This document shows, in pieces, positions 21,088 to 30,047 of a stretch of DNA of 40,012 nt (its first letter is position 1; every line of letters begins with the position of its first letter). Source of the stretch: a virus. Position numbers and translations under genes: made by a program. The notes under the pieces were generated by a model. The model did not search any database. It had not been told where the DNA came from and saw only the letters and a program-made list of their open reading frames with translations. The stretch covers positions 1 through 40,012 of the IMG/VR virus record IMGVR_UViG_3300021077_000048. One strand, 5' to 3'.

Positions 21088-22305
21088 TTATGGTCGTCTT
21101 AAAATACTACTGGATAAGTTGATAATTCTTTTTCGTGGATAAATTTTACCGTAATCTTTTAGAGCATCTTCATAGTCATCTTTGTACATCTTCATAAAAT
21201 CTTTATCTCCTGACAACTGTGGCATTAAAACATAAGCACCACGCAAGGCAACCATATTAAGGAAGTCGGGGAAAAATTGCATAAAATTAGGAAGGTCACC
21301 AAGACTATCAAGTATAATTTTTGGAGTAGTTCCAGTTGAGTCTGTACCCTTGTATTGAGAATAGTAAACCAAATTCATTGCATCTGGGTAAGTTGAATAA
21401 AGGTCGTCAATTCTAAAGTATGAGATTGGAACAACTCCGAATCCTGCTCCTTCGTTGTATCGAACTTCATAAGAAGTAATCTGTGTTACATCAGGTGAAC
21501 CAGTAATAACTGCGTTATTAAAATCAAAGGCAGTTTTAAACCAAGTCTGTAAATCAAAAGGAGTTCCATCGTCTTGGTCTGTAACATTAAAGGTATAATA
21601 ATTTCCAGCCGAAGAAGTTAAAATAAATTCTATTGAAGATATATCTAAACTTTGCAGATAGTGGTAACACTTAAACAAACCACCTTGCTGTAGGATTTGT
21701 TGGAACGACATTATTCCAAAACCTGTTGTTTTAATCCCAGCGTAACCAAAACCTAAGGTTGGGTCGATGGTGAAAGATAGTGAACCACCAGTATTTACAA
21801 AAACATTATTATCAATAGCTAATGAAGTGGCATCTCCAGTCGTGGTTGTTAGATTTGTTGTAGTGTACGGATTGATAACACTCCCTTGAATAACATTAGC
21901 TCCATTTTGAATTAACTGTTTTTTTCCATTAATATTGGTGGAACTAAATTTCTTTTGACCATAAGCATTTAAAGCGTTAGTCCTATTTCTTCTTCCAGAG
22001 TTTTGTAAAAGATTTGTATATTTATCCCAAGACCAGCCAGATTGTCCACCTAGATTGTAATTATCTTTTTCGTAGTAAAGTAAGATTGGTTCATCGTAGT
22101 CTTCAGGTAAGTCTGTAAACATATTGTCTTGTGCATAAGGAAAATTAAAGATAGTTTCATCGCAAGTCAATCCTAAATTCCTGTGCACATCTTCTATTGC
22201 ACGGTTAATAGCACGTAGGCGTTGGTTAATGTCTACGTTTCCTACTGTGTAATTTGCACAGTAGTCATTCATTTGGTCAAATGTGGGTTTCAAGCTTCTG
22301 TCCAT
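21088..22305 (-). CDS. Head-tail adaptor / tail tubular protein A-like
   Basis: This is a 405-residue protein. Residues 1-45 form a helical head (DQMNDYCANYTVGNVDINQ, then RLRAINRAIEDVHRNLGL) like the gp11/gp4-type connectors, in which small helical proteins join the portal. TDLPEDYDEPILLYYEKDNY follows, and the middle is beta-rich. The C-terminus has a helical bundle (KDFMKMYKDDYEDALKDYGK) and RKRIINLSSSILRRP. It precedes the nozzle gene. Its own TAGTATAAT lies 6 nt before ATG, so transcription probably restarts here. Assignment is by pattern and neighbours. Confidence 0.6.
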   Translation of the reverse strand: MDRSLKPTFDQMNDYCANYTVGNVDINQRLRAINRAIEDVHRNLGLTCDETIFNFPYAQDNMFTDLPEDYDEPILLYYEKDNYNLGGQSGWSWDKYTNLLQNSGRRNRTNALNAYGQKKFSSTNINGKKQLIQNGANVIQGSVINPYTTTNLTTTTGDATSLAIDNNVFVNTGGSLSFTIDPTLGFGYAGIKTTGFGIMSFQQILQQGGLFKCYHYLQSLDISSIEFILTSSAGNYYTFNVTDQDDGTPFDLQTWFKTAFDFNNAVITGSPDVTQITSYEVRYNEGAGFGVVPISYFRIDDLYSTYPDAMNLVYYSQYKGTDSTGTTPKIILDSLGDLPNFMQFFPDFLNMVALRGAYVLMPQLSGDKDFMKMYKDDYEDALKDYGKIYPRKRIINLSSSILRRP

Positions 22306-22311
22306 AAATAT

Positions 22312-22317
22312 ATTATA
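22312..22317 (-). promoter_or_regulatory. -10 box of the adaptor gene (leaderless)
   Basis: TAGTATAAT on the minus strand, then ATATTT and ATG 22305: exactly the same 9 bases as before the fibre gene at 18883. No good -35. Confidence 0.6.
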
Positions 22318-22336
22318 CTATAATTAATTAATAATG

Positions 22337-22699
22337 CTATTTTAAGTTAATCAGTTTGATAATAAGATTTCCTAAATAAGCCAATAAACCACCTCCTATT
22401 CCTACACCCAACCAGATTAAAACTTTCTCAACCCAAATTCCAGCTTTTTTATCAAGAGCCTTATCTAATTTATCATTTAAGTCTTTCATATTAGAAAACA
22501 TCATTGTATGAAAATCTTCCATACTCTTTTTTAAATCACCATGTTCTTTTTTGTTTTCTTCCATAAATAATTTTTGGCTAGTTTCTAATGCTGCTAATCG
22601 TTCTCTTGTTTCAGGTGCTGGTTCAGAATGAGATGTCCTAATAGCTTCTTGAATAATATTATGAATGTCCCATTTTTTATTTATTTCTACTTCGTCCAT
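22337..22699 (-). CDS. Coiled-coil protein with C-terminal membrane helix (XhlA-like)
   Basis: This is a 120-residue protein. Residues about 30-85 are coiled coil (RERLAALETSQKLFMEENKK, then MKDLNDKLDKALDKK). Residues about 91-117 are one hydrophobic segment (VLIWLGVGIGGGLLAYLGNL). This layout is that of XhlA/hemolysin-type holin helpers and related phage proteins. Being within the tail-gene block, it may act during entry or lysis. The classical holin is at 6137. Functional assignment is moderate to low. Confidence 0.5.
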   Translation of the reverse strand: MDEVEINKKWDIHNIIQEAIRTSHSEPAPETRERLAALETSQKLFMEENKKEHGDLKKSMEDFHTMMFSNMKDLNDKLDKALDKKAGIWVEKVLIWLGVGIGGGLLAYLGNLIIKLINLK

Positions 22700-22700
22700 G

Positions 22701-22913
22701 TTAGCTACTTGTTAATTTATCTAATAATGCTTGTTTGTCTGCTATTTGAGCTTGTGCGTCTGTGATACTTTGATTAAACGATGCAATGCTATCATTTAGC
22801 ATATCAATACTTGCTTTAATATCGTTTAAGTTATAAACAATTTCTGTTGGTGTATAATCTATAACTTTTACATTTGTGTCGTCTATTTTTACTATGTCTT
22901 CTTTGTTTTCCAT
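22701..22913 (-). CDS. Small coiled-coil protein
   Basis: This is a 70-residue protein. The N-terminus is a beta-like VKVIDYTPTEIVYNLNDI. The rest is a heptad coil (IKASIDMLNDSIASFNQSIT, then QAQIADKQALLDKLTSS). It begins 18 nt after the fibre gene and ends 1 nt before the next ORF. It may chaperone or trimerise the neighbouring fibre. Function unknown. Confidence 0.5.
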   Translation of the reverse strand: MENKEDIVKIDDTNVKVIDYTPTEIVYNLNDIKASIDMLNDSIASFNQSITDAQAQIADKQALLDKLTSS

Positions 22914-22931
22914 AAAATTTATTGTTAATTA

Positions 22932-25145
22932 TTAAATCCACGTTGTTCCATTATAAGAAGACAATGTGTGTGTTGTTAAATCCCATACAACCATTCCCTC
23001 TGTTGGTGATGCTATTGCATTTTTCTGCGTAGTCGTCATTCTTGGTGGCATAAATGCTTTTGTGGTAGAAGTTACATCAAGAATAGCATTTGCATTTGGT
23101 GTTGCTATTCCAATTCCTACATTACCATTACCTAAAACTGTAAATAAGTTTCCACCTACGAGAGTATAAACACCAGAATAAGTGTTAGTCCAAGCATTAG
23201 TGGTCATTGAAGTATCACTAGCAATAGCAGAGATAGTTCTAGTTTCACCATTAGCTGTGATAGTTTGACCGACACTAAATTGAGTTGTGAACTTTGTATT
23301 TGTTCCAGTAACTGTTCCACTTGCTGCTGTAACTGAAATTGAACAGTTTCCAAATGAAGTAGTTGGTTCATTTACTTGGAAATTTCCTGCTGGAGTAGTT
23401 GTGTTGATACCAACCAATCCATTACTTCCTAAACTCATTACAGTAGTATCAGCTAAGTTATCAGAAGTTTTGTTTGTTTGTAAAAGTTTTATATCAAGTC
23501 TTGTTGATTGAGTATTAATACCACCAGAAGACAATAAAAAGTCAGCAGCGGCGGCATTCTGAACACCAGAGTTGTAGTTTCTTAGTAAATGTAAAACAGC
23601 TGTTGGAGTAAGCGTGTTTAAAGCACCAGCTAATGAAAGTCTGGATAAAGCAGAAGCAACACCAATACTAACATTTTGAGAGGAATCAATAGTCATTGCT
23701 GTAACCATTGATGTGGCACTATTAGCTGTATTGAAAAGCAATGAACCTTGAGCTGTAGCAGCTGAGTTCCAATTATTAGCAGCATTGCCTTGAATTAAAG
23801 CAAATGGATACATTGTTGAGTTATCACTTCTAAAAGCTCTCCACTGTAGTTGTCCGCCATAACCACCTGATGCTATGTTATCAATAGTAATAGCTGGTGT
23901 TGTTTGGTTTGCTTGACTAAACGATGTATTTATTAAAGATATAGGAGTAGTTGTACCAAATCCAACTCTGTGATTAGTAGCGTCTACGAATAAAGTGTTT
24001 GTATCTACAGTTAGATTATGTATTCCTAAATTTACATTTGAAGTTCCACCAGTGTAGGGAATGTATCCAGATAATGAAGATGAAGTTAAATATGTTGATG
24101 AATCAAGTGAGCCGTCGCCTTTAACAAATTGAGTTACAAGACCGCCTGATGTTATAAGTTTTGTTGCGGTGATATTAAAAGCACCAAGGTTTACTGAACC
24201 AGTTGCTCCTGTATATGGTACAACATCATCTTTAAATGCCACTTGTTTAGCACCAGCGGCTGGGTCATAAACAGAAGTCAGCATATCTCCTGAACTAGAA
24301 GATACCCAACTTAAAGTACCAGAACCATCAGTTTTCAAAAATTGTCCAGTTGTTCCATCTTTATCAGGAAGTGTCCAAGTAACTGAATTATTTACCGTTA
24401 AAGGAGCTTTAAATCCAATATAAGCTCCATGAGTATTATCATAAAAACGAAAAGGTGTAGTTGAACCAGCTCCTGTTGGTGTCCAAATGTTTATAGTTGC
24501 ACCAGTTTGTGTAACAAATCCAATATCTCCACCTCCTTGTGGTATCCAACGAACACCACCAAAAGACACACTACTCCCTCCTGTAAAAATAGTATCAGCA
24601 TTGGCTGAACCTATTTTAAGATTAGCAGGACCTACTGTGTTTAAATAAACATCATTACCTCCACCTGCGAAGAAGGAAAATTGTCCAATGTTTGCAAGTC
24701 CACCAATTCTTAAAAAACTATTAGCTGGATTTGTTGAACCCTTTGTTGCAATAAATAAATCAATATCATCAGCCGTACCTAAATAATCAGAAAGTGAACC
24801 AGAAGTTCCTGTATTTCCACCAATATTCCACTTAGTATTTAAAGCGTTTTGTAAATCTGTTTGGTCAGAAAGAGTACCTGTAATAGAACCCCAAGTATCA
24901 CCTCCACTAGTTGAAACCCAAACTGGAACAGTTTTTGTTCCATCGTTTCTATAGGTATTATTACCAGTTAATATATCTTTACGAGTTATTCTACAACCCG
25001 TATTGAAAATACCCGAATCTGTAGCAACAACATTCGGGTTTCCATTACACTCTGCCTCCATAGCAAGACCAAAATCATCAGTTAAAGAAACTTTAACAAA
25101 TTCATTTATTTGTCCAAAATAGTTTGTTCCTGCTGGTGATTGCAT
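22932..25145 (-). CDS. Tail fibre protein
   Basis: This is a 737-residue protein. It is a low-complexity beta-rich fibre with phage-fibre motifs: GSITGTLSDQTDLQNALNTK, WTLPDKDGTTGQFLKTDGSG and LSWVSSSSG, and twice YTGAT/YTGGT..VNLG (GSVNLGAFNITA, SNVNLGIHNLTV). Its C-terminus, AFMPPRMTTTQKNAIASPTEG then MVVWDLTTHTLSSYNGTTW, is the widespread fibre tip end. It probably binds the host surface. This is a second fibre distinct from the glycine-rich one at 16664, so the phage carries at least two receptor-binding candidates plus two beta-helix proteins. Confidence 0.8.
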   Translation of the reverse strand: MQSPAGTNYFGQINEFVKVSLTDDFGLAMEAECNGNPNVVATDSGIFNTGCRITRKDILTGNNTYRNDGTKTVPVWVSTSGGDTWGSITGTLSDQTDLQNALNTKWNIGGNTGTSGSLSDYLGTADDIDLFIATKGSTNPANSFLRIGGLANIGQFSFFAGGGNDVYLNTVGPANLKIGSANADTIFTGGSSVSFGGVRWIPQGGGDIGFVTQTGATINIWTPTGAGSTTPFRFYDNTHGAYIGFKAPLTVNNSVTWTLPDKDGTTGQFLKTDGSGTLSWVSSSSGDMLTSVYDPAAGAKQVAFKDDVVPYTGATGSVNLGAFNITATKLITSGGLVTQFVKGDGSLDSSTYLTSSSLSGYIPYTGGTSNVNLGIHNLTVDTNTLFVDATNHRVGFGTTTPISLINTSFSQANQTTPAITIDNIASGGYGGQLQWRAFRSDNSTMYPFALIQGNAANNWNSAATAQGSLLFNTANSATSMVTAMTIDSSQNVSIGVASALSRLSLAGALNTLTPTAVLHLLRNYNSGVQNAAAADFLLSSGGINTQSTRLDIKLLQTNKTSDNLADTTVMSLGSNGLVGINTTTPAGNFQVNEPTTSFGNCSISVTAASGTVTGTNTKFTTQFSVGQTITANGETRTISAIASDTSMTTNAWTNTYSGVYTLVGGNLFTVLGNGNVGIGIATPNANAILDVTSTTKAFMPPRMTTTQKNAIASPTEGMVVWDLTTHTLSSYNGTTWI

Positions 25146-25152
25146 TTAATTT

Positions 25153-25647
25153 TTAATGATTACTAATAATTGAAGCAAGGTCTGCGTGTAGTTTTACTAT
25201 GGCTTTTTTTATGTTAGTCATTTCATCTTCTGCTTTTTTCTTATTTTCAGAATGATTATCTTGGAATTGCTCCATTTCTTTTTGCAAAAGAACAATCATT
25301 CTTTGCAGTTTATCAATATCAGCAACATAGTTTTTCTTTTGAGTAACAACAAAGTTTAATTGTTCAATTTCTTGTTCAAGGGTTGATTTTTTAACAATCA
25401 ACTTGTTCATTTCTTCTGTTGTTGTCGACATTATTCCTTTTCGTGCCTCAATTTCCTTTAATAGTTCAGTCAACTTAACTTCTGTCTCATTGATATTGAT
25501 ACTATTAGCCTGATGCTTAGCAATTTTTGTATCCAAGTCACGCTTAACATCTTCAAGTTTATATATAAAACCTGAAAGAGTTTCAATTTTATCTTGATAT
25601 TGTTTTACGAGAGGACCATACTTTGCTTCTAATTCTTCATCGTTCAT
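25153..25647 (-). CDS. Coiled-coil structural protein
   Basis: This is a 164-residue protein that is coiled coil almost throughout (YQDKIETLSGFIYKLEDVKR, KLTELLKEIEARKG, LQRMIVLLQKEMEQFQ). It lies between a decoration-like protein and the fibre gene. A role in trimerising or attaching the fibre is possible. No family recognised. Confidence 0.5.
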   Translation of the reverse strand: MNDEELEAKYGPLVKQYQDKIETLSGFIYKLEDVKRDLDTKIAKHQANSININETEVKLTELLKEIEARKGIMSTTTEEMNKLIVKKSTLEQEIEQLNFVVTQKKNYVADIDKLQRMIVLLQKEMEQFQDNHSENKKKAEDEMTNIKKAIVKLHADLASIISNH

Positions 25648-25670
25648 AGTTGTTAAAGTTAAATTAATAA

Positions 25671-26096
25671 TTAACGACTTGTATCACTTGATGCAGATAC
25701 TTCGACAGAAATTGTGCCCGCACTATAGTTTGAAACAATAGGACACAACCATTTAATACTATTAGATGTATTGATAGAGTTTACTTCATACATTTTGATA
25801 ATATCAGCTCCAGACAAGGCAATACCTGTTGACCCAGATAATTTATCTGCGGTTAGTTGACTATTAATAGGACTTATTTGAACATAGTCATAAACATTAG
25901 TTACACTTGCAGCTAAAGTAAAATCTGGGGCTTTTAATGCGTTAGAAACTGCAAATTTAATTGTTGCAGTTGTTGTTCCAGAAGTGTAAACAGACAAAGT
26001 AATATTTTTATAATCGCTAATGTCTACATAGTGCCCTGCTCCGTTAGCATGAACACCGTCTAAAACTTTTATAGGTGCAAATTTTTCTCTTGACAT
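25671..26096 (-). CDS. Beta-rich virion protein (decoration-like)
   Basis: This is a 141-residue protein with alternating Thr/Ser/Val beta strands (YVDISDYKNITLSVYTSGTT, TIKFAVSNALKAPDFTLA, NVYDYVQISPINSQLTAD). It looks like the small all-beta proteins that decorate capsids or tail fibres in phages, by composition and location only. A 38-nt hairpin lies 48 nt upstream of its start (26145-26181). Confidence 0.45.
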   Translation of the reverse strand: MSREKFAPIKVLDGVHANGAGHYVDISDYKNITLSVYTSGTTTATIKFAVSNALKAPDFTLAASVTNVYDYVQISPINSQLTADKLSGSTGIALSGADIIKMYEVNSINTSNSIKWLCPIVSNYSAGTISVEVSASSDTSR

Positions 26097-26144
26097 AAAA
26101 TAATTTAATTTAATTAGATTTATAATACCGACTTGTTTCGATAC

Positions 26145-26181
26145 TTAATCCACCGCCCCATATATTTGACGGTGGGATTAA
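26145..26181 (-). promoter_or_regulatory. Long hairpin between virion genes
   Basis: TTAATCCCACCG / CGGTGGATTAA with a 14-nt loop, one bulged base. It is not followed by a T-run in the direction of transcription, so it is more likely a processing or mRNA-stability element than a terminator. Confidence 0.55.
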
Positions 26182-26185
26182 ATAC

Positions 26186-26524
26186 CTAAACAGTTTCCTT
26201 TACTTCGACTTCATCTTCAACATCTTCTTTTTTATTAGAAGTTTCAGGTGTTGTTCTAGTTTCAGGAATTTCTCCAATAATTTCACCATCATTGTCAACA
26301 TTGACAACTTTGGCTTCAATTACTACGACTTCGGGTTCTTCTTTTTTAGTAGAAGTATTAACTCCAATACTTTTAATTTGAGAACCCAATCTTGATTCTA
26401 ACACTCTAAACTCCATTTCTTCAACTTGAGTAGGAACGATAGGGTCGATAACCAATGTTCTTGTTGAAGATAAGTTGAAAGAGATTTTAGAACCAGTTGT
26501 ACTTACTATGTATTTATTGTTCAT
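26186..26524 (-). CDS. Hypothetical virion-block protein with acidic tail
   Basis: This is a 112-residue protein. The N-terminal half is beta-like (NKYIVSTTGSKISFNLSSTR, TLVIDPIVPTQVEEMEFRVL). The C-terminal 50 residues are low-complexity and acidic (ETSNKKEDVEDEVEVKETV). It could be a small capsid accessory protein. No family recognised. Confidence 0.45.
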   Translation of the reverse strand: MNNKYIVSTTGSKISFNLSSTRTLVIDPIVPTQVEEMEFRVLESRLGSQIKSIGVNTSTKKEEPEVVVIEAKVVNVDNDGEIIGEIPETRTTPETSNKKEDVEDEVEVKETV

Positions 26525-26542
26525 ATTTTTATAGATTAACTA

Positions 26543-27445
26543 TTAAGATGGGTTTGCTGCAGTAATACCAGCAATGTTAAAGTTTCCTGCCCAGTCATCA
26601 CCTGAAGCACCTACCTTATATAGAGATGAAGAATATGTTCCTCCTAAGAAGTTACCATGAACTGCATTTCCATAAGAAGAAGTACCAGAAAGGTCAAGAG
26701 CTAAAGTACAAACAGCTGCCCCTGCACCAGCGGCATTAATGCCGTTAATGTTAAAGTGGTTACCTTGCACTAAGCAAACTTTACCATTGATATTTACTTC
26801 TGTAACGCAAGAATTAAATAGGTTTCCCTTAATTTGCCAATTTGAATATGACAAACCACCAGCTTCAACCCCTAAAATAGCTGCTCCATAAGTTGCAGTA
26901 TTCATGTATTCAAAGTTGTTGTTTTCAATTCTAACATTATCACTATTACATACTCCTGAGTAGATTGCGTTCCAACTACCTGTTTGACCTTGGAATCTAT
27001 TGTTGTGAATGTAAGCATAGTTAGCTCCATTTAATGCAATAGATGCAGGAATACCAGCTGTGTATGTTGGTGGTTTCATATAAAAACCAGAAACTTCTAC
27101 ATAATTTGTTGCAATAGTTAATGTTTTTGTGTCTGTTGCACTTGTCCATTGTACTGATTTTGTCGCAGTACCTAAGGCAATAAAGCGTAATCCTGCTACC
27201 GCAGTTGTTATAGCTGATTCTGTGTAAGAACCAGGCAAAACTAAGATAACATCATTAGCACTAGCTTGAGCGTTTGCAGCATAGATTGTTTTCAATGCTG
27301 ATTTTACGCTATGTCCAGTATTTCCATCATTTCCGTTTGTGCCATCAACAAACCAATAATTTCCGTTAGTAAGTGGTACTCCACTTCCTTGTACGGGAAC
27401 TCCTTGACTTGTTAATCCACCTGGAAAATTTGTGTTCTCATCCAT
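26543..27445 (-). CDS. Beta-helix (pectate-lyase-like) virion protein
   Basis: This is a 300-residue protein. Residues 29-80 read GNYWFVDGTNGNDGNTGHSV, KSALKTIYAANAQASANDVI and LVLPGSYTES. This is the standard 'vdg..Gnd...G....p..Ti..A...a...d.i.v.pG.Y.e' entrance of right-handed beta-helix proteins. Coils follow (YIHNNRFQGQTGSWNA, NVRIENNNFEYM, WQIKGNLFNSCV). It lies directly after the major capsid gene, so it might decorate the head rather than the tail, which is unusual for this fold. Any enzymatic role is unproven. Confidence 0.7.
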   Translation of the reverse strand: MDENTNFPGGLTSQGVPVQGSGVPLTNGNYWFVDGTNGNDGNTGHSVKSALKTIYAANAQASANDVILVLPGSYTESAITTAVAGLRFIALGTATKSVQWTSATDTKTLTIATNYVEVSGFYMKPPTYTAGIPASIALNGANYAYIHNNRFQGQTGSWNAIYSGVCNSDNVRIENNNFEYMNTATYGAAILGVEAGGLSYSNWQIKGNLFNSCVTEVNINGKVCLVQGNHFNINGINAAGAGAAVCTLALDLSGTSSYGNAVHGNFLGGTYSSSLYKVGASGDDWAGNFNIAGITAANPS

Positions 27446-27488
27446 AATGTATTTAAAATTTAATTAATAATGGCATTAGAGTGTCGTA

Positions 27489-27513
27489 CTCCCCACCATT
27501 CGCAGGCAGGGAG
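27489..27513 (-). promoter_or_regulatory. Hairpin after the capsid gene
   Basis: CTCCC / GGGAG with a 15-nt loop, next to an AGAGA/TCTCT mini-stem, 15-40 nt after the capsid stop. No T-run follows. It may attenuate or process the very abundant capsid message. Confidence 0.4.
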
Positions 27514-27528
27514 AGACATCTCTTTAAA

Positions 27529-28647
27529 CTAACTTGAGTAGGCTGTTCCTTTTCCATTTGAGCCAAGAGTGTTTCTCCATTCTGCCCAACCGTATGCGTA
27601 TTCTTCCTTCATTTTGAAGGCAATAGAATCAATAGAATCAACTTTTTGAACTCTAGAATCCATTCCTAAGAACTCAACACGAACGAATCCTGTTCCGATT
27701 TCTGGGTCAAGATTTGAACGGTCAATAACGAACCATTCAGTGTTAGCAGTGATTGTAGGAGAGTAGTAAGAAGTTCCCAAGTATGGACCAGTAACGATTC
27801 TTTCAAAAGAACCTTGATATACGTTGATATCATTGTTACCAGTTTTTGGCTGCCACATAGACTCGTTAAGAGTCTTAACTGTAGCAACTTGACCATTAGC
27901 GTTGGCAATAAAGATATCTTTTTGTCCTCCGAATAGTGGCATTGGCTCATTAACATCGTCAACAGTAGCACCACCTTGTTCTAGAGCAGCGTTGTAGGCT
28001 GTTACTGAGAATGGAGCAGCATTTCCATTTGTGTTAATTGCGTTTGATTGAGTTGTTCCACCGTTAGCCAAAGCGTGTTGTGTAGAAACTAATCTTTCAT
28101 TCAAAGCAGTAAAGTTACCATCAAGACCTTGTGTTCCTTTCGCAAAGAACAAAGCATTTGGGTAAGAAGTTGGTGCAGTGAAAGCCAAGTTAAAGTGTTC
28201 AAAAAGGTCTACAACATTTTGACGAGCAAATTTCTCGTAAAGTTTTTGAGCACGATTCAAGTATGACTTATACAAAGCATCTTCCTTCATCAATCTTTCT
28301 TCTGCTTCAACTAACTGTTCTGCTAATTGCAAATCAGGGTCATAAACAGCAGTTAAGTAAGTTCTGATATAGGTAGCGTCAGAGTATCTATCCTTAGAAC
28401 CTCTGTGGGCAATAGGACCTTGCAATCCTGTTGTTCCTGTGTGTCTCCATACAGCTCTACCACCAGATTCTGTAGTACTTCCTACGTTTGTAAATATTCC
28501 GCCGACTTTGTTGTCAGCTCCTAGCATAGAATAGTCCATCAAAGCCTTCAATGATTGACGAGATTGGTCAGTAACTGAGTCAATATCTGCAATCACTCCA
28601 GCTAAGAATATGTCTAAACTACCTTGGTTAAGTAATCCGTTATCCAT
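27529..28647 (-). CDS. Major capsid protein (HK97-type)
   Basis: This is a 372-residue protein. The pattern fits an HK97-fold coat protein: N-terminal helix (LNQGSLDIFLAGVIADIDSV), E-loop-like part with RAVWRHTGTTGLQGPIAHRG, spine-helix region EEERLMKEDALYKSYLNRAQ-like (AEERLMKEDALYKSYLNRAQ), P-domain strands (DIFIANANGQVATVKTLNES) and a C-terminal Y-rich A-domain (ERIVTGPYLGTSYYSPTITA, then NTEWFVIDRSNLDPEIGTGF). It lies right after the scaffold and decoration-like genes and has the expected size. No direct family search could be run. Confidence 0.75.
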   Translation of the reverse strand: MDNGLLNQGSLDIFLAGVIADIDSVTDQSRQSLKALMDYSMLGADNKVGGIFTNVGSTTESGGRAVWRHTGTTGLQGPIAHRGSKDRYSDATYIRTYLTAVYDPDLQLAEQLVEAEERLMKEDALYKSYLNRAQKLYEKFARQNVVDLFEHFNLAFTAPTSYPNALFFAKGTQGLDGNFTALNERLVSTQHALANGGTTQSNAINTNGNAAPFSVTAYNAALEQGGATVDDVNEPMPLFGGQKDIFIANANGQVATVKTLNESMWQPKTGNNDINVYQGSFERIVTGPYLGTSYYSPTITANTEWFVIDRSNLDPEIGTGFVRVEFLGMDSRVQKVDSIDSIAFKMKEEYAYGWAEWRNTLGSNGKGTAYSS

Positions 28648-28693
28648 AAATTAAATAAAGTTAAACTAATAATAAACTTAAGCCGACGATGAC

Positions 28694-29194
28694 TTAAATT
28701 CTACCTATTGTTGAGAAAATTCCACGAACTTGTGTTGTACTACCTGGGACAGCTCCAAATGAAAGGAATTGTTTTGGTGTACCAGCACTATAAGATGCTT
28801 CTGACAATTTTCCAGGTGTTCCTGAAACCATTGCGAAGTAACCATAGTATTGTGAGTTTGTAGTTGTTCCAACCGCTGCATCAAGGTCAGCAATCATAGT
28901 GTCTCCACTATTTGAAATCAAGATATCACAAGAAATTTGACCAACAGTTAAGTTGTTATTTGCTGTGACAACTGAATTTACTTGCAAGTAAGAGTTACCT
29001 GAAGATGGACCATTCTTGAAATTCAAGATAGTTCCAAAAATTGCTAATGTTTGGTTTGTGCCGTTTGTAACTACGGCTTGTGGGTTAGAGGCATCAATGA
29101 TGACGGCATCTCCAACCTTCAATGTTTGTGAATTACTAATCAAAACATTTTTGATTATATAATTATCTAAAAGTTGTTTTTCTGGCTTTATCAT
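28694..29194 (-). CDS. Head decoration-like protein
   Basis: This is a 166-residue beta-rich protein: NVLISNSQTLKVGDAVIIDA, NQTLAIFGTILNFKN and YLQVNSVVTANNNLTVG. It resembles the 'L..GD.V......G.v......G...GIv' family of phage head decoration proteins. It sits between scaffold and major capsid, where decoration proteins often lie. Its leader follows a strong hairpin (29201-29251). Confidence 0.55.
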   Translation of the reverse strand: MIKPEKQLLDNYIIKNVLISNSQTLKVGDAVIIDASNPQAVVTNGTNQTLAIFGTILNFKNGPSSGNSYLQVNSVVTANNNLTVGQISCDILISNSGDTMIADLDAAVGTTTNSQYYGYFAMVSGTPGKLSEASYSAGTPKQFLSFGAVPGSTTQVRGIFSTIGRI

Positions 29195-29200
29195 ATAAAT

Positions 29201-29251
29201 TAAAACTAAAAAGCTATTAATAATGTCAATGGAAATGACTTTTAATAGCTT
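29201..29251 (-). terminator. Terminator/attenuator between scaffold and capsid genes
   Basis: On the minus strand AAGCTATTAA / TTAATAGCTT with an inner GTCA/TGAC stem, followed by TTTTAGTTTT. It is about a 41-nt near-perfect hairpin. It sits within an otherwise continuous virion operon with no visible new promoter before 29194, so partial read-through or RNA processing is more likely than a full stop. Confidence 0.65.
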
Positions 29252-29280
29252 CTAGAGGAGTTCACTATTTAGTTATATTA

Positions 29281-29910
29281 CTAAGATACTCTGCCTTTGT
29301 TTCGTGCACCATCGAGAGCTTTTTGGGCAAATTCAGGGGTAACAGTTCTACCCATTCTTCTAAATTGCTCCATAACATCTTTTACTTCTTTTGAAGGTTT
29401 TTTTGTTTCAGCCCCTCCAGCACTTGAACCATTAGCACCTGCGTTTTGAGCGTTATAGTCTTCAGCTTCTTCTTCAGATTTCTTTTGTCTCTTCTTTAAG
29501 TCAAAGTATTCGTCTGACTTAGTGGATGCGTAATATGCTCGCATATCTTTTACAATATTTTCAACATTTACACTCCCAGAATCGAACTTCTTAAATCCAT
29601 CTTTGAAAGAAATTTTGTCCTCATCTTTCTCAATACCCAAGTCATTAAAAATTTGTTGTTCAGCGGCTGTTAAGTTTTCAGTTCTCATCTTAGTGGCAAG
29701 AGATGAATCGTCTTGATTTCCTTTTTCAGAAATTTTAGAGATACCTCGTCTTACTCCTATAAGTTTTTGAACAGCGTCAGGCAACTTAGCCTTTGCTTCT
29801 TCGTCCAGTTTTATTTTTTCTTCTGGACTTAACTTATCAGTCTCAGTGTTAAATTCTTCCTCAGTAATTTCACCATTAATAAACTTTTCTACAAGCTGTT
29901 TTGTTTCCAT
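29281..29910 (-). CDS. Scaffold-like protein
   Basis: This is a 209-residue protein. I start it at ATG 29910 (METKQLVEKF). An in-frame TTG lies nine codons earlier. It is very charged and helical (EEFNTETDKLSPEEKIKLDE; LKKRQKKSEEEAEDYNAQN), with an AGANGSSAGG linker and a basic C-terminal helix (EVKDVMEQFRRMGRTVTPEF). Acidic coil plus basic C-terminal helix is typical of phage scaffolding proteins that bind coat protein. Position between portal and capsid agrees. Confidence 0.65.
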   Translation of the reverse strand: METKQLVEKFINGEITEEEFNTETDKLSPEEKIKLDEEAKAKLPDAVQKLIGVRRGISKISEKGNQDDSSLATKMRTENLTAAEQQIFNDLGIEKDEDKISFKDGFKKFDSGSVNVENIVKDMRAYYASTKSDEYFDLKKRQKKSEEEAEDYNAQNAGANGSSAGGAETKKPSKEVKDVMEQFRRMGRTVTPEFAQKALDGARNKGRVS

Positions 29911-30003
29911 TGTTTTGTTTGTCGGCGGGGAACCCAACTTACACCCTCGTTATTTTAATTGTCTCCCATTGTGACTAAGGTCGGAGGCACCTTTGATACA
30001 TTT

Positions 30004-30033
30004 ATTATACTACTACCTATATTCACAAGTCAA
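30004..30033 (-). promoter_or_regulatory. Strong late promoter before the scaffold-capsid unit
   Basis: TTGACT, an 18-nt spacer, TAGTATAAT. Predicted start near 29997, so the leader to ATG 29910 is about 87 nt and contains an AAGGT/ACCTT hairpin. A perfect DnaA box (30048-30056, minus strand) lies 14 nt upstream of the -35. Confidence 0.8.
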
Positions 30034-30047
30034 ATAATATTGCAACC

